Below are positions 34,582 to 43,162 of a stretch of 64,000 nucleotides of DNA, in pieces (the first letter of the stretch is position 1; every line of letters begins with the position of its first letter). The notes below the pieces were generated by a model. It ran no database searches. It was not told the DNA's origin and worked only from the letters and a program-made list of their open reading frames with translations. Source of the stretch: MGML01 sp034416335 (GTDB taxonomy: Bacteria; Chloroflexota; Dehalococcoidia; Dehalococcoidales; UBA2162); NCBI GenBank assembly GCA_034416335.1, contig DAOULV010000003.1, positions 124,001-188,000 on the forward strand, written 5' to 3'. The translations under genes were made by a program, and so were the position numbers.

Positions 34582-35313
34582 GTGGAGAGTGTTTCTTATA
34601 ATCACCAATATCCCGAATCACTTACCGGAAAAGAGACCGAATCTTCCACGGTAAACGGTATCATCCGTTTGCTTATAGTCGATGACCATGTACTGGTCAG
34701 AGAAGGTATCAGGTCGATACTGAACAGCCAACCTGATATCGAGATAGTCGGAGAAGCCGCCAACGGCGAAGAAGCCGTTGAAAAAGCCGATGAGTTGAGA
34801 CCCGACGTTATTCTAATGGATATCGCCATGCCTGTAATGAACGGACTTAAGGCTACGGAAATAATCAAGAAGAAGTATCCGGATATCAACATCCTTACTC
34901 TCACCATCCATGAAGATGATCGTTATTTTTTCAAAATACTTGAGGCCGGTGCTTCCGGATATTTCCTTAAAGGAGGATCTTCGGCTGAACTGATTTCAGC
35001 ATTGCATACCGTCCGGGAAGGACAGGTTTTTCTTTACCCTACGATGGCCTCAATGCTAGTTGGAAATTACCTCAAACATTCGAAGAAAGAAAACGACAAC
35101 TCGTATCTATCTTCTCTTACAAAACGTGAAAAAGAGGTACTTGAACTAATCGCGCAAGACTTTACCAACCGGGAGATAGCATCCCGGCTTTTCCTAAGTC
35201 CGGCAACAGTCCAGACCCACCGGGCCAACATTATGGCAAAACTGAATCTGCACAGCCGGACCGAACTGACCAAATATGCCATCAGCTGCGGCTTGATATC
35301 TCTGGACAGATAG
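34582..35313 (+). CDS. NarL/LuxR-family response regulator
   Basis: 243 residues: a 28-residue N-terminal extension, receiver domain with D80 in V-I-L-M-D, and a LuxR helix-turn-helix (L-T-K-R-E-K-E-V-L-E, T-V-Q-T-H-R-A-N-I-M). GTG start follows GAGGA by 6 bases. Its receiver and DNA-binding domains are very close to those of 39422-40093, differing only at scattered positions. Divergent from the kinase at 33225. It opens a plus-strand run leading to the tetraheme cytochrome operon, which it may control (inference). Confidence 0.93.
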   Translation: MESVSYNHQYPESLTGKETESSTVNGIIRLLIVDDHVLVREGIRSILNSQPDIEIVGEAANGEEAVEKADELRPDVILMDIAMPVMNGLKATEIIKKKYPDINILTLTIHEDDRYFFKILEAGASGYFLKGGSSAELISALHTVREGQVFLYPTMASMLVGNYLKHSKKENDNSYLSSLTKREKEVLELIAQDFTNREIASRLFLSPATVQTHRANIMAKLNLHSRTELTKYAISCGLISLDR

Positions 35314-35350
35314 TTAGACCATATTACCCTCACAAATATCCCTCCATTAA

Positions 35351-35401
35351 ATACATTAAACAGTGTAGTCTAATTACTCTATTTAATGTATGTTTCGATT
35401 A
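35351..35401 (+). terminator. Possible terminator after the 34582 regulator
   Basis: ATACATTAAA pairs with TTTAATGTAT over a 31-base loop, A/T-rich and followed by GTTTCGATT. A second hairpin, GTAGTTTT (35419-35426) with AAAACTAC (35437-35444), follows. Both are weak in GC but well matched. Confidence 0.4.
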
Positions 35402-35577
35402 AATCCTGAAGTGCTAATGTAGTTTTGGTACCGGATAAAACTACTACTCGTTTCTTAGTGGTAAACACCCGCACGAAAAGCGCAGTATCCGGTAGATTGT
35501 ACATCCGGTTTTTATGACAAACGTACTAATTCTGAACTTTGCTTCAGACTCTTATATCGAGGAGGAATAGAAGACTT

Positions 35578-36342
35578 ATGAGTACATGGGTAATATATCT
35601 TATAGCTATCGTGGTTCTGATACTAATCGGTTTCTCTATTAGAATTGTGAAGCAGTATGAGCGCGGCGTGGTCCTGAGATTCGGACGATTAACCGGAGTA
35701 CGTAATCCGGGACTAAACTTCATAATCCCTTTTATTGACCGTCTTATCAAGGTCAGCCTGAGGGTAGTCACAACAGTACTCGAACCACAGGAAGTGATAA
35801 CCAAGGATAACGTAACCGTTCGAGTTGATGCCGTCGTCTACTTCATGGTTATCGATCCTGAAAAAGCCGTCATTAATGTTGAAAACTACAAACAGGCAAC
35901 TATTCAGCTTGCTCTTACTACCCTTCGAAGCGTTCTGGGACAATCTGAACTTGATGAATTGCTCGGTCATCGAGATGAAATAAACCTGAGACTGCGTGAA
36001 ATAATCGATGAACAGACAGAGGAACCCTGGGGAATAAGGGCTACACTTGTGGAAGTCAAAGATGTACTGTTACCGGAAGCCATGCAGCGTGCCATGGCCA
36101 GGCAGGCTGAATCCGAACGAGAAAAACGGGCGAAGATAATTCACGCCCAGGGCGAGAAGGAAGCAGCCGCTACTCTGGCGGAAGCTGCAGAAATAATTCA
36201 GAGTCAACCGGCAGCTCTGCAGCTTCGTTATCTCCAGACACTCGTTGAAATTTCCGGTGAAAGGAACAGCACGATTATCCCTCTGACACTGGATGTCACT
36301 AACGCTTTGACGAGAATAAGTGAGGTTACTCAACTTCGTTAA
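35578..36342 (+). CDS. SPFH/band-7 membrane scaffold protein (slipin/stomatin-like)
   Basis: 254 residues: N-terminal membrane helix (about 4-22), then the SPFH domain (V-V-L-R-F-G-R-L, P-G-L-N-F-I-I-P-F, and V-R-V-D-A-V-V-Y-F near 80), a coiled coil with A-R-Q-A-E-S-E-R-E-K-R-A-K, and a C-terminal oligomerisation tail. ATG 35578 is used because GGAGGAA lies 10 bases before it; a TTG 39 bases upstream opens the frame but lacks a site. Stomatin-like proteins organise membrane domains. Position just before the respiratory operon suggests a link to it, though no partner protease (NfeD) is adjacent. Confidence 0.93.
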   Translation: MSTWVIYLIAIVVLILIGFSIRIVKQYERGVVLRFGRLTGVRNPGLNFIIPFIDRLIKVSLRVVTTVLEPQEVITKDNVTVRVDAVVYFMVIDPEKAVINVENYKQATIQLALTTLRSVLGQSELDELLGHRDEINLRLREIIDEQTEEPWGIRATLVEVKDVLLPEAMQRAMARQAESEREKRAKIIHAQGEKEAAATLAEAAEIIQSQPAALQLRYLQTLVEISGERNSTIIPLTLDVTNALTRISEVTQLR

Positions 36343-36443
36343 TCTCTTTCGGTAGGGATACAGGCGGTGTAGCCAGGTTGGTTCCGCCGCCTGTCGACCG
36401 GATAAATTTCGCCTGAAGACTCCAGGTAATTGCTTGATTAAAT

Positions 36444-36983
36444 ATGGGTAAACTAAGACGTAAACTGGGTTTATTTACCGTTGTATTATTTGCAGGGATA
36501 GTTGGCTTTCTGTTGCTGGCCAATACAGATACCGTCAATGCAGATTCCGGGCAGAATGACGAATTACTGGACTGTCTAAGCTGTCACAGCCAGAGCCTTT
36601 CCTACCATGACAGCCTCGGCTCAGGAAATAACGCCTGCTGGACGTGTCATGATGCTCGAGATATGAGTAAACTTCATCTCGCCGACGGTACAGAACTTAG
36701 CCATGCGGACTCTAATGTGCTTTGCGGGCAATGCCATGAAACAAGATACAACGACTGGAAAGCTGGAACACATGGCTTCCCCGGTTCCGCTGATACGGGA
36801 AAATGCATCAGTTGTCATGATCCTCACGAACCGCAGGTGACTCTGGGGAGGACACTGCCGCATCCTGACCCGGCGCCACCTCCACCGGAAATCCCTGTCG
36901 ACCAGGTAATGATCGGCACAATCACAATAGCATTCCTTGCTGGCCTGCTTATTATTGTAGCAAGGAGAGAACAGGAAGAATGA
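36444..36983 (+). CDS. Membrane-anchored tetraheme cytochrome c
   Basis: 179 residues with four C-x2-C-H sites (C-L-S-C-H, C-W-T-C-H, C-G-Q-C-H, C-I-S-C-H) between an N-terminal signal/anchor helix (about 9-30) and a C-terminal helix near 155-173. Periplasmic heme domain with a proline-rich linker. Overlaps the FeS gene by 4 bases and forms a cytochrome-FeS-NrfD module of the kind that moves electrons between the quinone pool and periplasmic carriers. No ribosome site is clear before the ATG at 36444. The Ccm genes at 43163 would attach its hemes. Confidence 0.93.
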   Translation: MGKLRRKLGLFTVVLFAGIVGFLLLANTDTVNADSGQNDELLDCLSCHSQSLSYHDSLGSGNNACWTCHDARDMSKLHLADGTELSHADSNVLCGQCHETRYNDWKAGTHGFPGSADTGKCISCHDPHEPQVTLGRTLPHPDPAPPPPEIPVDQVMIGTITIAFLAGLLIIVARREQEE

Positions 36984-37879
36984 AACCGATAAATCGCAGG
37001 AATTTTATTAAGACGATGATAGCTCTCGGAGGAATCCCTTTGCTCGGTGCCGCAAGCAGACTCCCGGTAGTAGAAGATTTAATACGCAGCTTGCGCACTC
37101 CCGTGACAGGTGTCAAGACAGCAGAGAAGGAAGTTCAGCCGGAAAAGAATAATAAGCAGCGTACGGCAGACGGATTTGGAACAACAGCAAATCCGGAGAA
37201 CAAGTTTGGCATGGTTATAGATGTCGGGGCCTGTATCGGCTGCAGAACGTGCCAGTGGGCGTGTAAGGAAGAGAATAATATCTCGGATATTATTAATCCG
37301 CCGTGGATAGAAATTTTCAGACTGCACGAGGAGGAGGGGATACTATCAACTCCTTCTATAGAGGAACTAAAAGCAGGAGCAACGACTTCCTATACAGAAT
37401 CACCCGAAGAAGGACAATGGTATCTCCCCGTACAGTGCAATCATTGTGAGAATCCACCCTGCGTAAAAGTGTGCCCTACCGGAGCAACATATAGAGCTGA
37501 AGACGGACTTGTCCTTATGGACTACGACAAATGTATCGGCTGCCGATTCTGCGTTGTCGCCTGTCCTTACAGTAACCGGCGTTTTAACTGGGAAAAACCG
37601 GATATACCTAAAAAGGACATAAACAGCAAGGTACCGGTACGTCCGGTAGGTGTTGCTGAGAAATGCACTTTCTGTGTTCATAGAACCAGGCTTGGCAAGC
37701 TACCACGCTGTGTTATTGCCTGCCCGATGCGGGCAAGGCACTTCGGGAACTTTGCAGATCCCGAAAGCGAGGTATCGCTGCTGCTGGAAGAAAGCCTGGG
37801 TTTCCGATTACTCGAGGAACTGAACACGGAACCGAGAATATTTTACATTACCCGAGGGAAAAAATTCCGAGGTAGCTGA
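36980..37879 (+). CDS. Periplasmic 4x[4Fe-4S] ferredoxin-type subunit (PsrB/NrfC/HybA-like), Tat-exported
   Basis: 299 residues. A twin-arginine signal (N-R-R-N-F-I-K-T-M) begins the chain, a basic linker follows, then four ferredoxin clusters: C-I-G-C-R-T-C-Q-W-A-C near 90; C-N-H-C-E-N-P-P-C-V-K-V-C-P near 150; C-I-G-C-R-F-C-V-V-A-C-P near 180; C-T-F-C-V-H near 230, ending C-V-I-A-C-P. Folded with clusters in the cytoplasm and exported through Tat. Shares a 4-base overlap upstream and one base downstream (TGATG), so stoichiometric with the NrfD-type protein that follows. Passes electrons between the tetraheme cytochrome and NrfD. Confidence 0.95.
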   Translation: MKPINRRNFIKTMIALGGIPLLGAASRLPVVEDLIRSLRTPVTGVKTAEKEVQPEKNNKQRTADGFGTTANPENKFGMVIDVGACIGCRTCQWACKEENNISDIINPPWIEIFRLHEEEGILSTPSIEELKAGATTSYTESPEEGQWYLPVQCNHCENPPCVKVCPTGATYRAEDGLVLMDYDKCIGCRFCVVACPYSNRRFNWEKPDIPKKDINSKVPVRPVGVAEKCTFCVHRTRLGKLPRCVIACPMRARHFGNFADPESEVSLLLEESLGFRLLEELNTEPRIFYITRGKKFRGS

Positions 37880-39162
37880 TGCTCCAGAGAACAAGAGTTC
37901 AAGCAGAGGACCCTGTAATTAAACCGCTGCTCCACACCGGAAGAGCGTATTATTTGCTGGCAGCAATAATGCTTATCCTGGTCTTATGGTTTCTTTACGC
38001 GTGGGTTACACAATTAGTGAACGGCCTGGTCGTTACCGATATGAGAACCCCTGTCGGTGCCGCCTGGGGAGTCTATATAGGCAATTTTGTCTTTTTCGCC
38101 TGTATTGCACACGGCGGTATGGCAATATCAGCAATGGTACGGGTTTTCAACGTAAAATTACTGAAACCGGTTGCCCGAATCGGAGAAATCCTTACAGCGG
38201 TCGCCCTTATGATGGCGGGAATCAGTATCATCATCGATCTGGGGAGGCCTGACAGAGCCTTGAATATGTTCCTTTACTTCCCGGAAAGAGTTACAACGTC
38301 TCCCCTCACCTGGGATTTAAGCGTAATTCTACTCTATTTCACCCTCTCGACCTCATATTTATGGCTTACTTTCAGGAAGGATTTACTGCGTTATGTATCA
38401 AGGTTTGAAATGCGCGGCATAATCTACAGATTTCTTTTAATCGGTTATCATCCCGACCAGGAAGTGCAAATAAACAAATCGGCAAGGTGGGTTTCGGTCG
38501 CACTCCTGGTATTGATTGTAATGTTAAGCGGTGGAGTAATCCCCTGGATATTCGGCTTACAGTCCGGACGGCCCGGATGGTTCGGAGCTATGGCAGGACC
38601 GTATTTCCTGACCGCAGCGATAGCGACATCGATAGCTGCTGTAATATTAATATCGGCAATCCTGAGAAGAACGTATAAATGGCATTCATATATTAAGGCA
38701 GAAACCTTCAAGTGGCTTGGTATCGCACTGGGCATTCTTACCCACATATATATCTATCTTACCGTGGCTGAACAGATAACCATGAGATATTCAGCCACGC
38801 ACGCTGACGCTGCCGTATCCGAAATAATAATTTCGGGTGAATTCAGCCCTGTTTTCTGGACGATGCTGGTGATAGGAATGGCTCTCCCGGCAACGGCACT
38901 GCTGGCCCAGATAATACGCCCGAACTGGTTCAGGGTCAGAACAACCGTAATCGCCGCTGTAACAATCCTTTTTGCGTTCTGGGTCAAACGATTTTTAATA
39001 GTGGTTCCTTCCCTGCTCAGACCAATACTACCCTTTCCTACCGGAAACTATATCCCCAGCTGGATCGAGTGGTCCATAATCATAGGACTGTTCGCTCTTA
39101 CTATCCTGCTTTATATGATTGTTATCAAACTATTCCCTGTATTGGAGCTGGATGAGGAATGA
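37879..39162 (+). CDS. NrfD/PsrC-type quinol-interacting integral membrane subunit
   Basis: 427 residues, about nine to ten membrane helices, the NrfD/PsrC fold that binds quinol and may pump or translocate protons. Recognisable pieces are an early M-R-T-P-V-G-A-A-W-G-V-Y, P-D-R-A-L-N-M-F near 130 and L-G-R next to it, and a long C-terminal helix pair. Overlap with the FeS gene is one base. Completes a quinol:cytochrome (or reverse) oxidoreductase; related modules are Qrc, Alternative Complex III and polysulfide reductase. No molybdopterin subunit is nearby, so this is an electron-transfer unit without a terminal enzyme. Confidence 0.94.
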   Translation: MLQRTRVQAEDPVIKPLLHTGRAYYLLAAIMLILVLWFLYAWVTQLVNGLVVTDMRTPVGAAWGVYIGNFVFFACIAHGGMAISAMVRVFNVKLLKPVARIGEILTAVALMMAGISIIIDLGRPDRALNMFLYFPERVTTSPLTWDLSVILLYFTLSTSYLWLTFRKDLLRYVSRFEMRGIIYRFLLIGYHPDQEVQINKSARWVSVALLVLIVMLSGGVIPWIFGLQSGRPGWFGAMAGPYFLTAAIATSIAAVILISAILRRTYKWHSYIKAETFKWLGIALGILTHIYIYLTVAEQITMRYSATHADAAVSEIIISGEFSPVFWTMLVIGMALPATALLAQIIRPNWFRVRTTVIAAVTILFAFWVKRFLIVVPSLLRPILPFPTGNYIPSWIEWSIIIGLFALTILLYMIVIKLFPVLELDEE

Positions 39163-39347
39163 TTGGTCTAGTAATTTTCGGACTGATATTATTGCCCCTG
39201 GTAGCAACCGCCATTATGAGCGTACTGACACCTCCCAGGGCATTTAAAGTAGCCGGTATGTTCACGTCCGTTTTTATTGCCCAACTTATCATTATGGTAG
39301 TTTGCTTCTCCGTCCTTTGCTGGATATTCAGTCTTATTATTCCGTAA
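39159..39347 (+). CDS. Small two-helix membrane protein of the NrfD operon
   Basis: 62 residues, two hydrophobic helices (about 3-22 and 30-58) joined by a P-P-R-A-F-K loop. Overlaps the NrfD stop by 4 bases (ATGA), so it is translationally coupled and probably a small accessory subunit of that complex. No known family recognised. It ends 74 bases before the next response regulator. Confidence 0.75.
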   Translation: MIGLVIFGLILLPLVATAIMSVLTPPRAFKVAGMFTSVFIAQLIIMVVCFSVLCWIFSLIIP

Positions 39348-39421
39348 TTATGCATTATGCATAAATAAAACGGTGTACCTCCCCGTACTATATTGAGAAT
39401 TAATCATATTCAGGACTTATT

Positions 39422-40093
39422 TTGACAAATAAAACATCAGCAATACGTGTACTTATAGTCGATGACCATATCCTGATAAGGGAAGGGCTTCGTTCCGTTC
39501 TCGACAATCAGCCCAATATCGAGATAGTCGGTGAAGCCTCTAACGGTGAGGAAGCCGTTGACAAAGCCGGGGAACTTAATCCGGATGTTATCCTTATGGA
39601 TATCACGATGCCGGTAATGAACGGACTCCAGGCTACCACTATCATTAAAGAAAAGTATCCCGATATTAATATCCTAATACTCACAATACACGAAGACGAC
39701 CGCTATTTCTTCAAGATACTCGAAGCCGGTGCCTCCGGATACTTCATTAAAGGCGGTTCTTCCGCCGAGTTGATTTCCGCACTTCATACCGTCTGGGAAG
39801 GGCATATATTCCTTTACCATACGATGGCTAAAAGACTTCTCCGTGATTACCTTGAACGTGCCAGAACAAGCGGTGACAGCAGCGATTTATCATCGCTTAC
39901 AAAGAGAGAAAAGGAAATTCTGAAACTGGTAGCGGAAGATTACAGCAACCGTGAGATAGCATCCATGCTGGACCTGAGTCCGGCAACGGTCCAGACTCAC
40001 CGGGCTAATATTATGGCAAAACTAAACCTGCACAGTCGGACGGAACTAACCAAGTATGCCATCAGACGCGGAATCATCAAACTTGACCGATAA
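39422..40093 (+). CDS. NarL/LuxR-family response regulator, near-copy of the one at 34582
   Basis: 223 residues: receiver with D60 in V-I-L-M-D and LuxR helix-turn-helix (T-V-Q-T-H-R-A-N-I-M). Begins at TTG 39422; no ATG or GTG lies in the first 60 bases of the frame, and a weak AGGA is upstream. Nearly the same receiver as 34582 (they share E-D-D-R-Y-F-F-K-I-L-E-A-G), but without its N-terminal extension. The two copies bracket the SPFH and cytochrome-NrfD genes, so both may regulate them, from one shared kinase. Confidence 0.92.
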   Translation: MTNKTSAIRVLIVDDHILIREGLRSVLDNQPNIEIVGEASNGEEAVDKAGELNPDVILMDITMPVMNGLQATTIIKEKYPDINILILTIHEDDRYFFKILEAGASGYFIKGGSSAELISALHTVWEGHIFLYHTMAKRLLRDYLERARTSGDSSDLSSLTKREKEILKLVAEDYSNREIASMLDLSPATVQTHRANIMAKLNLHSRTELTKYAIRRGIIKLDR

Positions 40094-40143
40094 AATCATT
40101 TAGATAACTGTCATTAGTCAGTACAGATTACAGAAATTACACA

Positions 40144-40201
40144 ACTCGACTGATACCTCATACCATAACAATCATGGTACTCTGTAGAATCGAGTCTTTT
40201 T
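40144..40201 (+). terminator. Terminator after the 39422 regulator
   Basis: ACTCGA (40144-40149) pairs with TCGAGT (40190-40195) around an inner TACCAT/ATGGTA hairpin, followed by C and six T. It closes the cytochrome-NrfD-regulator transcript. Confidence 0.55.
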
Positions 40202-40233
40202 CCTGAATCCGTAGAAGTAACGTTAAGATTTAC

Positions 40234-40461
40234 ATGATGGATAAGAAATCATCACCGGGAAGAGTACTGGTAACCGGCGGAATTTTAACTGTACTGATAA
40301 GCTCTATTGCAGGAGCGACTATTGTATTTACTGTAGGAAGGTCCTGCGGGTTCGTCGGAGGAATCGGAATGCTGGTATTTTCTCTTTTATCTATAGCTGG
40401 AATAATAACGCTAATTTCCGGTATTGCCCTGAACAAACGTGAACGAGCCACCGAAAGCTAG
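40234..40461 (+). CDS. Small two-helix membrane protein, unknown
   Basis: 75 residues: short basic N-terminus, a hydrophobic helix near 12-33, C39 in the G-R-S-C-G-F loop, second helix about 43-66, basic end. ATG-ATG at 40234 with no strong ribosome site. Hydrophobic pattern and codon use resemble a real small membrane protein, and it lies alone between a terminator and the minus-strand dodecaheme gene. No family recognised; a fortuitous frame remains possible. Confidence 0.5.
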   Translation: MMDKKSSPGRVLVTGGILTVLISSIAGATIVFTVGRSCGFVGGIGMLVFSLLSIAGIITLISGIALNKRERATES

Positions 40462-40553
40462 CCTAAAAGAAAAGTAAAAGTCCCTCTGAACCGATATACT
40501 TTCCTCAAATAAAGCCCCTGGTATCTGGACCCTCGTCGAACGCCTGTTCACTC

Positions 40554-41477
40554 CTAGTTAAACTTATGACAGACGTAGCAGTTCGTTTCCGGATTATGAT
40601 CGACCTTACCGGGATGACATGTGTAACAATCATTGCGGTCCGGTGTCTCCCAGGCATGGGGTTGATGACAGGTAATGCATTTGGCGGCACTGTGAGGTAC
40701 GGTGTTATGAAGTAATTTCTGCTCGGCGTGACAGGATTTGCATTCCACAATCTGCTGATCAGGATCATGCGGACGGTGGCACGAGCCGCAATCGAACTGC
40801 ATCGGGCTGTCGGCCGGCCATGTCATATCCTTGCCAGCAAGGGCTTCATGACAGTCAAGGCAGCTTTCACGCGACGGAAGGAATTGATCATTGGTACCGG
40901 TTTCAACCAGGAAATTATGGCAGGTGTCGCAGTGCATGTCCGCCATTTTATCGTTCGCGACAACCTGGTCTGCATGACATTGATTACACACCAGCGAAAG
41001 AGGTTCAAAACGATGTACACTGCTGGAATGACATTCCGTACATTGGATACCCTGTTCTTCCGAATGAAGTTTGTGCCCCGGTGTATTCGCTACCTGTATC
41101 CATTCCGATGAACCACTTTCATGACAATTCATACAGAGTTCTTGAGGTACTTCAGCATGGGTTTCAATTTCATCGTAATCTCTAAATGCGTAATTAAAGA
41201 GCTGGCTCATACTGGCAAACAGGCTCTGCTTGTGGCAGCTGTGGCACTCTATATCCTTATGTTCGCTGGTAGCCCATCTATCCCAGGAGCTCTCCATTAT
41301 ATGACAGGATAGACAGAATTCCGGTTCGTGTTCCATATAATTATAAAAATCAATAAACTTAATAACGCCGAATGTAAGAAGGCCGATTACTATAACAAGG
41401 CTGGGTATTAAAATGCTTTTCCTTATCCTGAATATTCTTAAAACGAGATTTTTAATTTTTCGATAAATCCAGCGCAA
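40554..41477 (-). CDS. Dodecaheme NapC/NirT-like cytochrome c, membrane-anchored
   Basis: 307 residues with twelve C-x2-C-H heme sites, from C-L-S-C-H near residue 55 to C-Y-V-C-H at the C-terminus, about one heme per 22 residues after the anchor. An N-terminal basic stretch and one membrane helix near 22-42 follow the NapC/NirT plan, which takes electrons from quinol. I start at TTG 41477 because AGGAGGT sits 7 bases before it, rather than at the further GTG 41507, whose codons contain that site. Twelve hemes exceed the four or five of NapC/NrfH, so it could be a long periplasmic wire to an outer acceptor. It is divergent from the hexaheme lipoprotein gene. Confidence 0.93.
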   Translation of the reverse strand: MRWIYRKIKNLVLRIFRIRKSILIPSLVIVIGLLTFGVIKFIDFYNYMEHEPEFCLSCHIMESSWDRWATSEHKDIECHSCHKQSLFASMSQLFNYAFRDYDEIETHAEVPQELCMNCHESGSSEWIQVANTPGHKLHSEEQGIQCTECHSSSVHRFEPLSLVCNQCHADQVVANDKMADMHCDTCHNFLVETGTNDQFLPSRESCLDCHEALAGKDMTWPADSPMQFDCGSCHRPHDPDQQIVECKSCHAEQKLLHNTVPHSAAKCITCHQPHAWETPDRNDCYTCHPGKVDHNPETNCYVCHKFN

Positions 41478-41902
41478 CCTGTAGACCTCCTGAACACAAA
41501 GGGACACACTTATGAATACTAAAAGAACCCGGGAAGGTCATTTGTACTATCTGAAATTTCCCCGTACACTATATATATTAAGACATTCTCTGCTCTACTT
41601 GGAGTCAAAACACCCCTAAAGACTTCGTTTTTATACCCTGTTTCTTTATAAAAACACTCTAACAAGTTGAAAATTTCCTCTTTGCGGAGAGTGGAACCAG
41701 GATTTTTTTGATTTTCATTAACTTTTTGTGCTATTATTTATACAAATTGAGGAAGACCTGATTCTGCAGAAAAATTAACTTTTGAGAAATAGGGTATTTT
41801 TTTAAGCCTTATTGGGTAATAGTACCCGTCAGTTTTACCCTCCGAATGTGCTAAATTAATTCAAGCGTATGTGTTTAAATAAGAGAGGAGAAGATGGAGT
41901 AG
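41478..41902. other. Divergent regulatory region between two multiheme cytochrome genes
   Basis: About 425 bases, A/T-rich, no gene. A plausible plus-strand promoter is listed at 41708. An inverted repeat GGGTA-ATAG-TACCC lies at 41814-41827, followed by TTTTACCC, within range of the plus gene and a candidate for a response-regulator site. CCCCGTAC at 41560-41567 also occurs upstream of the 39422 regulator. Confidence 0.5.
41708..41737 (+). promoter_or_regulatory. Possible promoter for the hexaheme lipoprotein
   Basis: TTGATT (41708-41713) and TATTAT (41732-41737), spacer 18 bases, in very A/T-rich DNA. Leader would be about 160 bases and would include the GGGTA/TACCC repeat. Confidence 0.35.
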
Positions 41903-42868
41903 ATGAAAATTAACTGGCGTATCGTATTGACACTGTTTTGTGTCATCGGTCTGGTAATCGTGGCAGCCATCCTGGCCGGTTGTTCCAGTTCCAGTAATGA
42001 CACAGCCACTGCCGAGACTTCGGTAACCGCCGCAGATTGTGGGGCTTGCCACAATGAAAGCGACCAGATCGTTTTTGCCAAGAATATCCAGTGGGCAACT
42101 TCCGGACATGGTACAGGTACCGCTTACTTACGTGGTACCAGTGCCGGCTGCGCCGGATGCCATGCAGGTGGAGGATTCACGGCGATGATAGCCGCCGGAG
42201 TCAATCCGGATGGGGTCGAAGCCGGACAGACCAGCCCGACACCCCAGAATTGCAGGACATGCCACCAGATTCATACCACGTATTCCGATGCCGACTGGGC
42301 TTTAACCACGACAGCACCGGTGGCACTGGTTGCTACCGATGCGACCTATGACGGCGGCAAGGGTAACCTCTGCGCCAACTGCCACCAGCCCAGGCGCGAA
42401 ATGGAAGCAGAAAATGGCATGGTTAATGTCGACTCAACTCACTGGGGACCTCACCACGGACCGCAGAGTGCAATGCTTCTCGGCGTCGCCGGAGCCGGAG
42501 TAACCGGTAAACCAAGCGCACACTACAATATGGTCGAGGACACCTGCGTAACCTGCCATGTGGTAAACGAAGTACATACCATGACTCCCAATGTCGCGGC
42601 TTGCCAGCCCTGTCATGCTGATGCCGCTGACTTTGACATCGGCGGTACTCAGACCGAAGTTGAGGAATTGATTACCGAACTTGAAGGGCTTCTGGAAACC
42701 AAGGGACTGTACCATGAAGGGCATCCGGTCGTCGGAGAGTACCCCGAAGATGAAGCTGCCGCGTTATGGAATTACATCTATATAGCTGTTGAAGACAGCA
42801 GCATGGGTGTACACAATCCTTCATACACAAAGGCACTTCTTGAATACTCGATAGAAGCACTGCAATAG
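41903..42868 (+). CDS. Hexaheme cytochrome c lipoprotein
   Basis: 321 residues. A lipoprotein signal ends in L-A-G-C (C27), so the protein is lipid-anchored on the outside. Six C-x2-C-H sites follow: C-G-A-C-H, C-A-G-C-H, C-R-T-C-H, C-A-N-C-H, C-V-T-C-H, C-Q-P-C-H. After the last heme there is a helix-rich tail of about 80 residues with few cysteines. Spacing recalls cytochromes of the MtrA/OmcX or ammonia-forming nitrite-reductase-related groups, but I do not recognise a family. A hairpin terminator follows. Confidence 0.9.
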   Translation: MKINWRIVLTLFCVIGLVIVAAILAGCSSSSNDTATAETSVTAADCGACHNESDQIVFAKNIQWATSGHGTGTAYLRGTSAGCAGCHAGGGFTAMIAAGVNPDGVEAGQTSPTPQNCRTCHQIHTTYSDADWALTTTAPVALVATDATYDGGKGNLCANCHQPRREMEAENGMVNVDSTHWGPHHGPQSAMLLGVAGAGVTGKPSAHYNMVEDTCVTCHVVNEVHTMTPNVAACQPCHADAADFDIGGTQTEVEELITELEGLLETKGLYHEGHPVVGEYPEDEAAALWNYIYIAVEDSSMGVHNPSYTKALLEYSIEALQ

Positions 42869-42907
42869 TCAAACAGCAAACACAGCAGTAATCATAGCGT
42901 CATACCA

Positions 42908-42937
42908 ATAGGGGAGGCCTGAGGAGGTCTCCCCTAT
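42908..42937 (+). terminator. Terminator after the hexaheme gene
   Basis: Stem ATAGGGGAGGCCT pairs with AGGTCTCCCCTAT (one G-U) around GAGG, then TATTTACCTTTCT. It ends 69 bases after the stop. Confidence 0.75.
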
Positions 42938-42965
42938 TATTTACCTTTCTCGTAATATACATAAC

Positions 42966-42974
42966 TGGTATAAT
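42966..42974 (+). promoter_or_regulatory. Extended -10 promoter of the Ccm operon
   Basis: TGGTATAAT is an extended -10 box, with TATAAT at 42969-42974. No good -35 is visible, as is usual for this class. Predicted start is near 42981, about 180 bases before ccmE. Confidence 0.5.
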
Positions 42975-43162
42975 TAGATAAGCGCACGTGAACAGATACT
43001 GCATAAACTGCTCAGACCATTCAGTTACCTTATATATCAGTTCTCGGAGAGATGGGGGTAGTCTTTAGGATGTGTGGAGTATTCTCTTAAACCGATTTTT
43101 GAACAGTCTATCTAGATGTGTAATATCTACCGGACTCATCGGTACTTCCATGAATAATTAAG

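Noticed and set aside
36360..36394. ACAGGCGG/CCGCCTGT hairpin after the SPFH gene as a terminator
   Set aside because: Stem is good but the loop is 19 bases and no T run follows; the next gene is on the same strand 50 bases on and has no promoter of its own.
39381..41567. Shared CCCCGTAC element at 39381-39388 and 41560-41567 as a regulator site
   Set aside because: Only eight bases, two copies, with different spacing to the genes. It could be chance in 64 kb.
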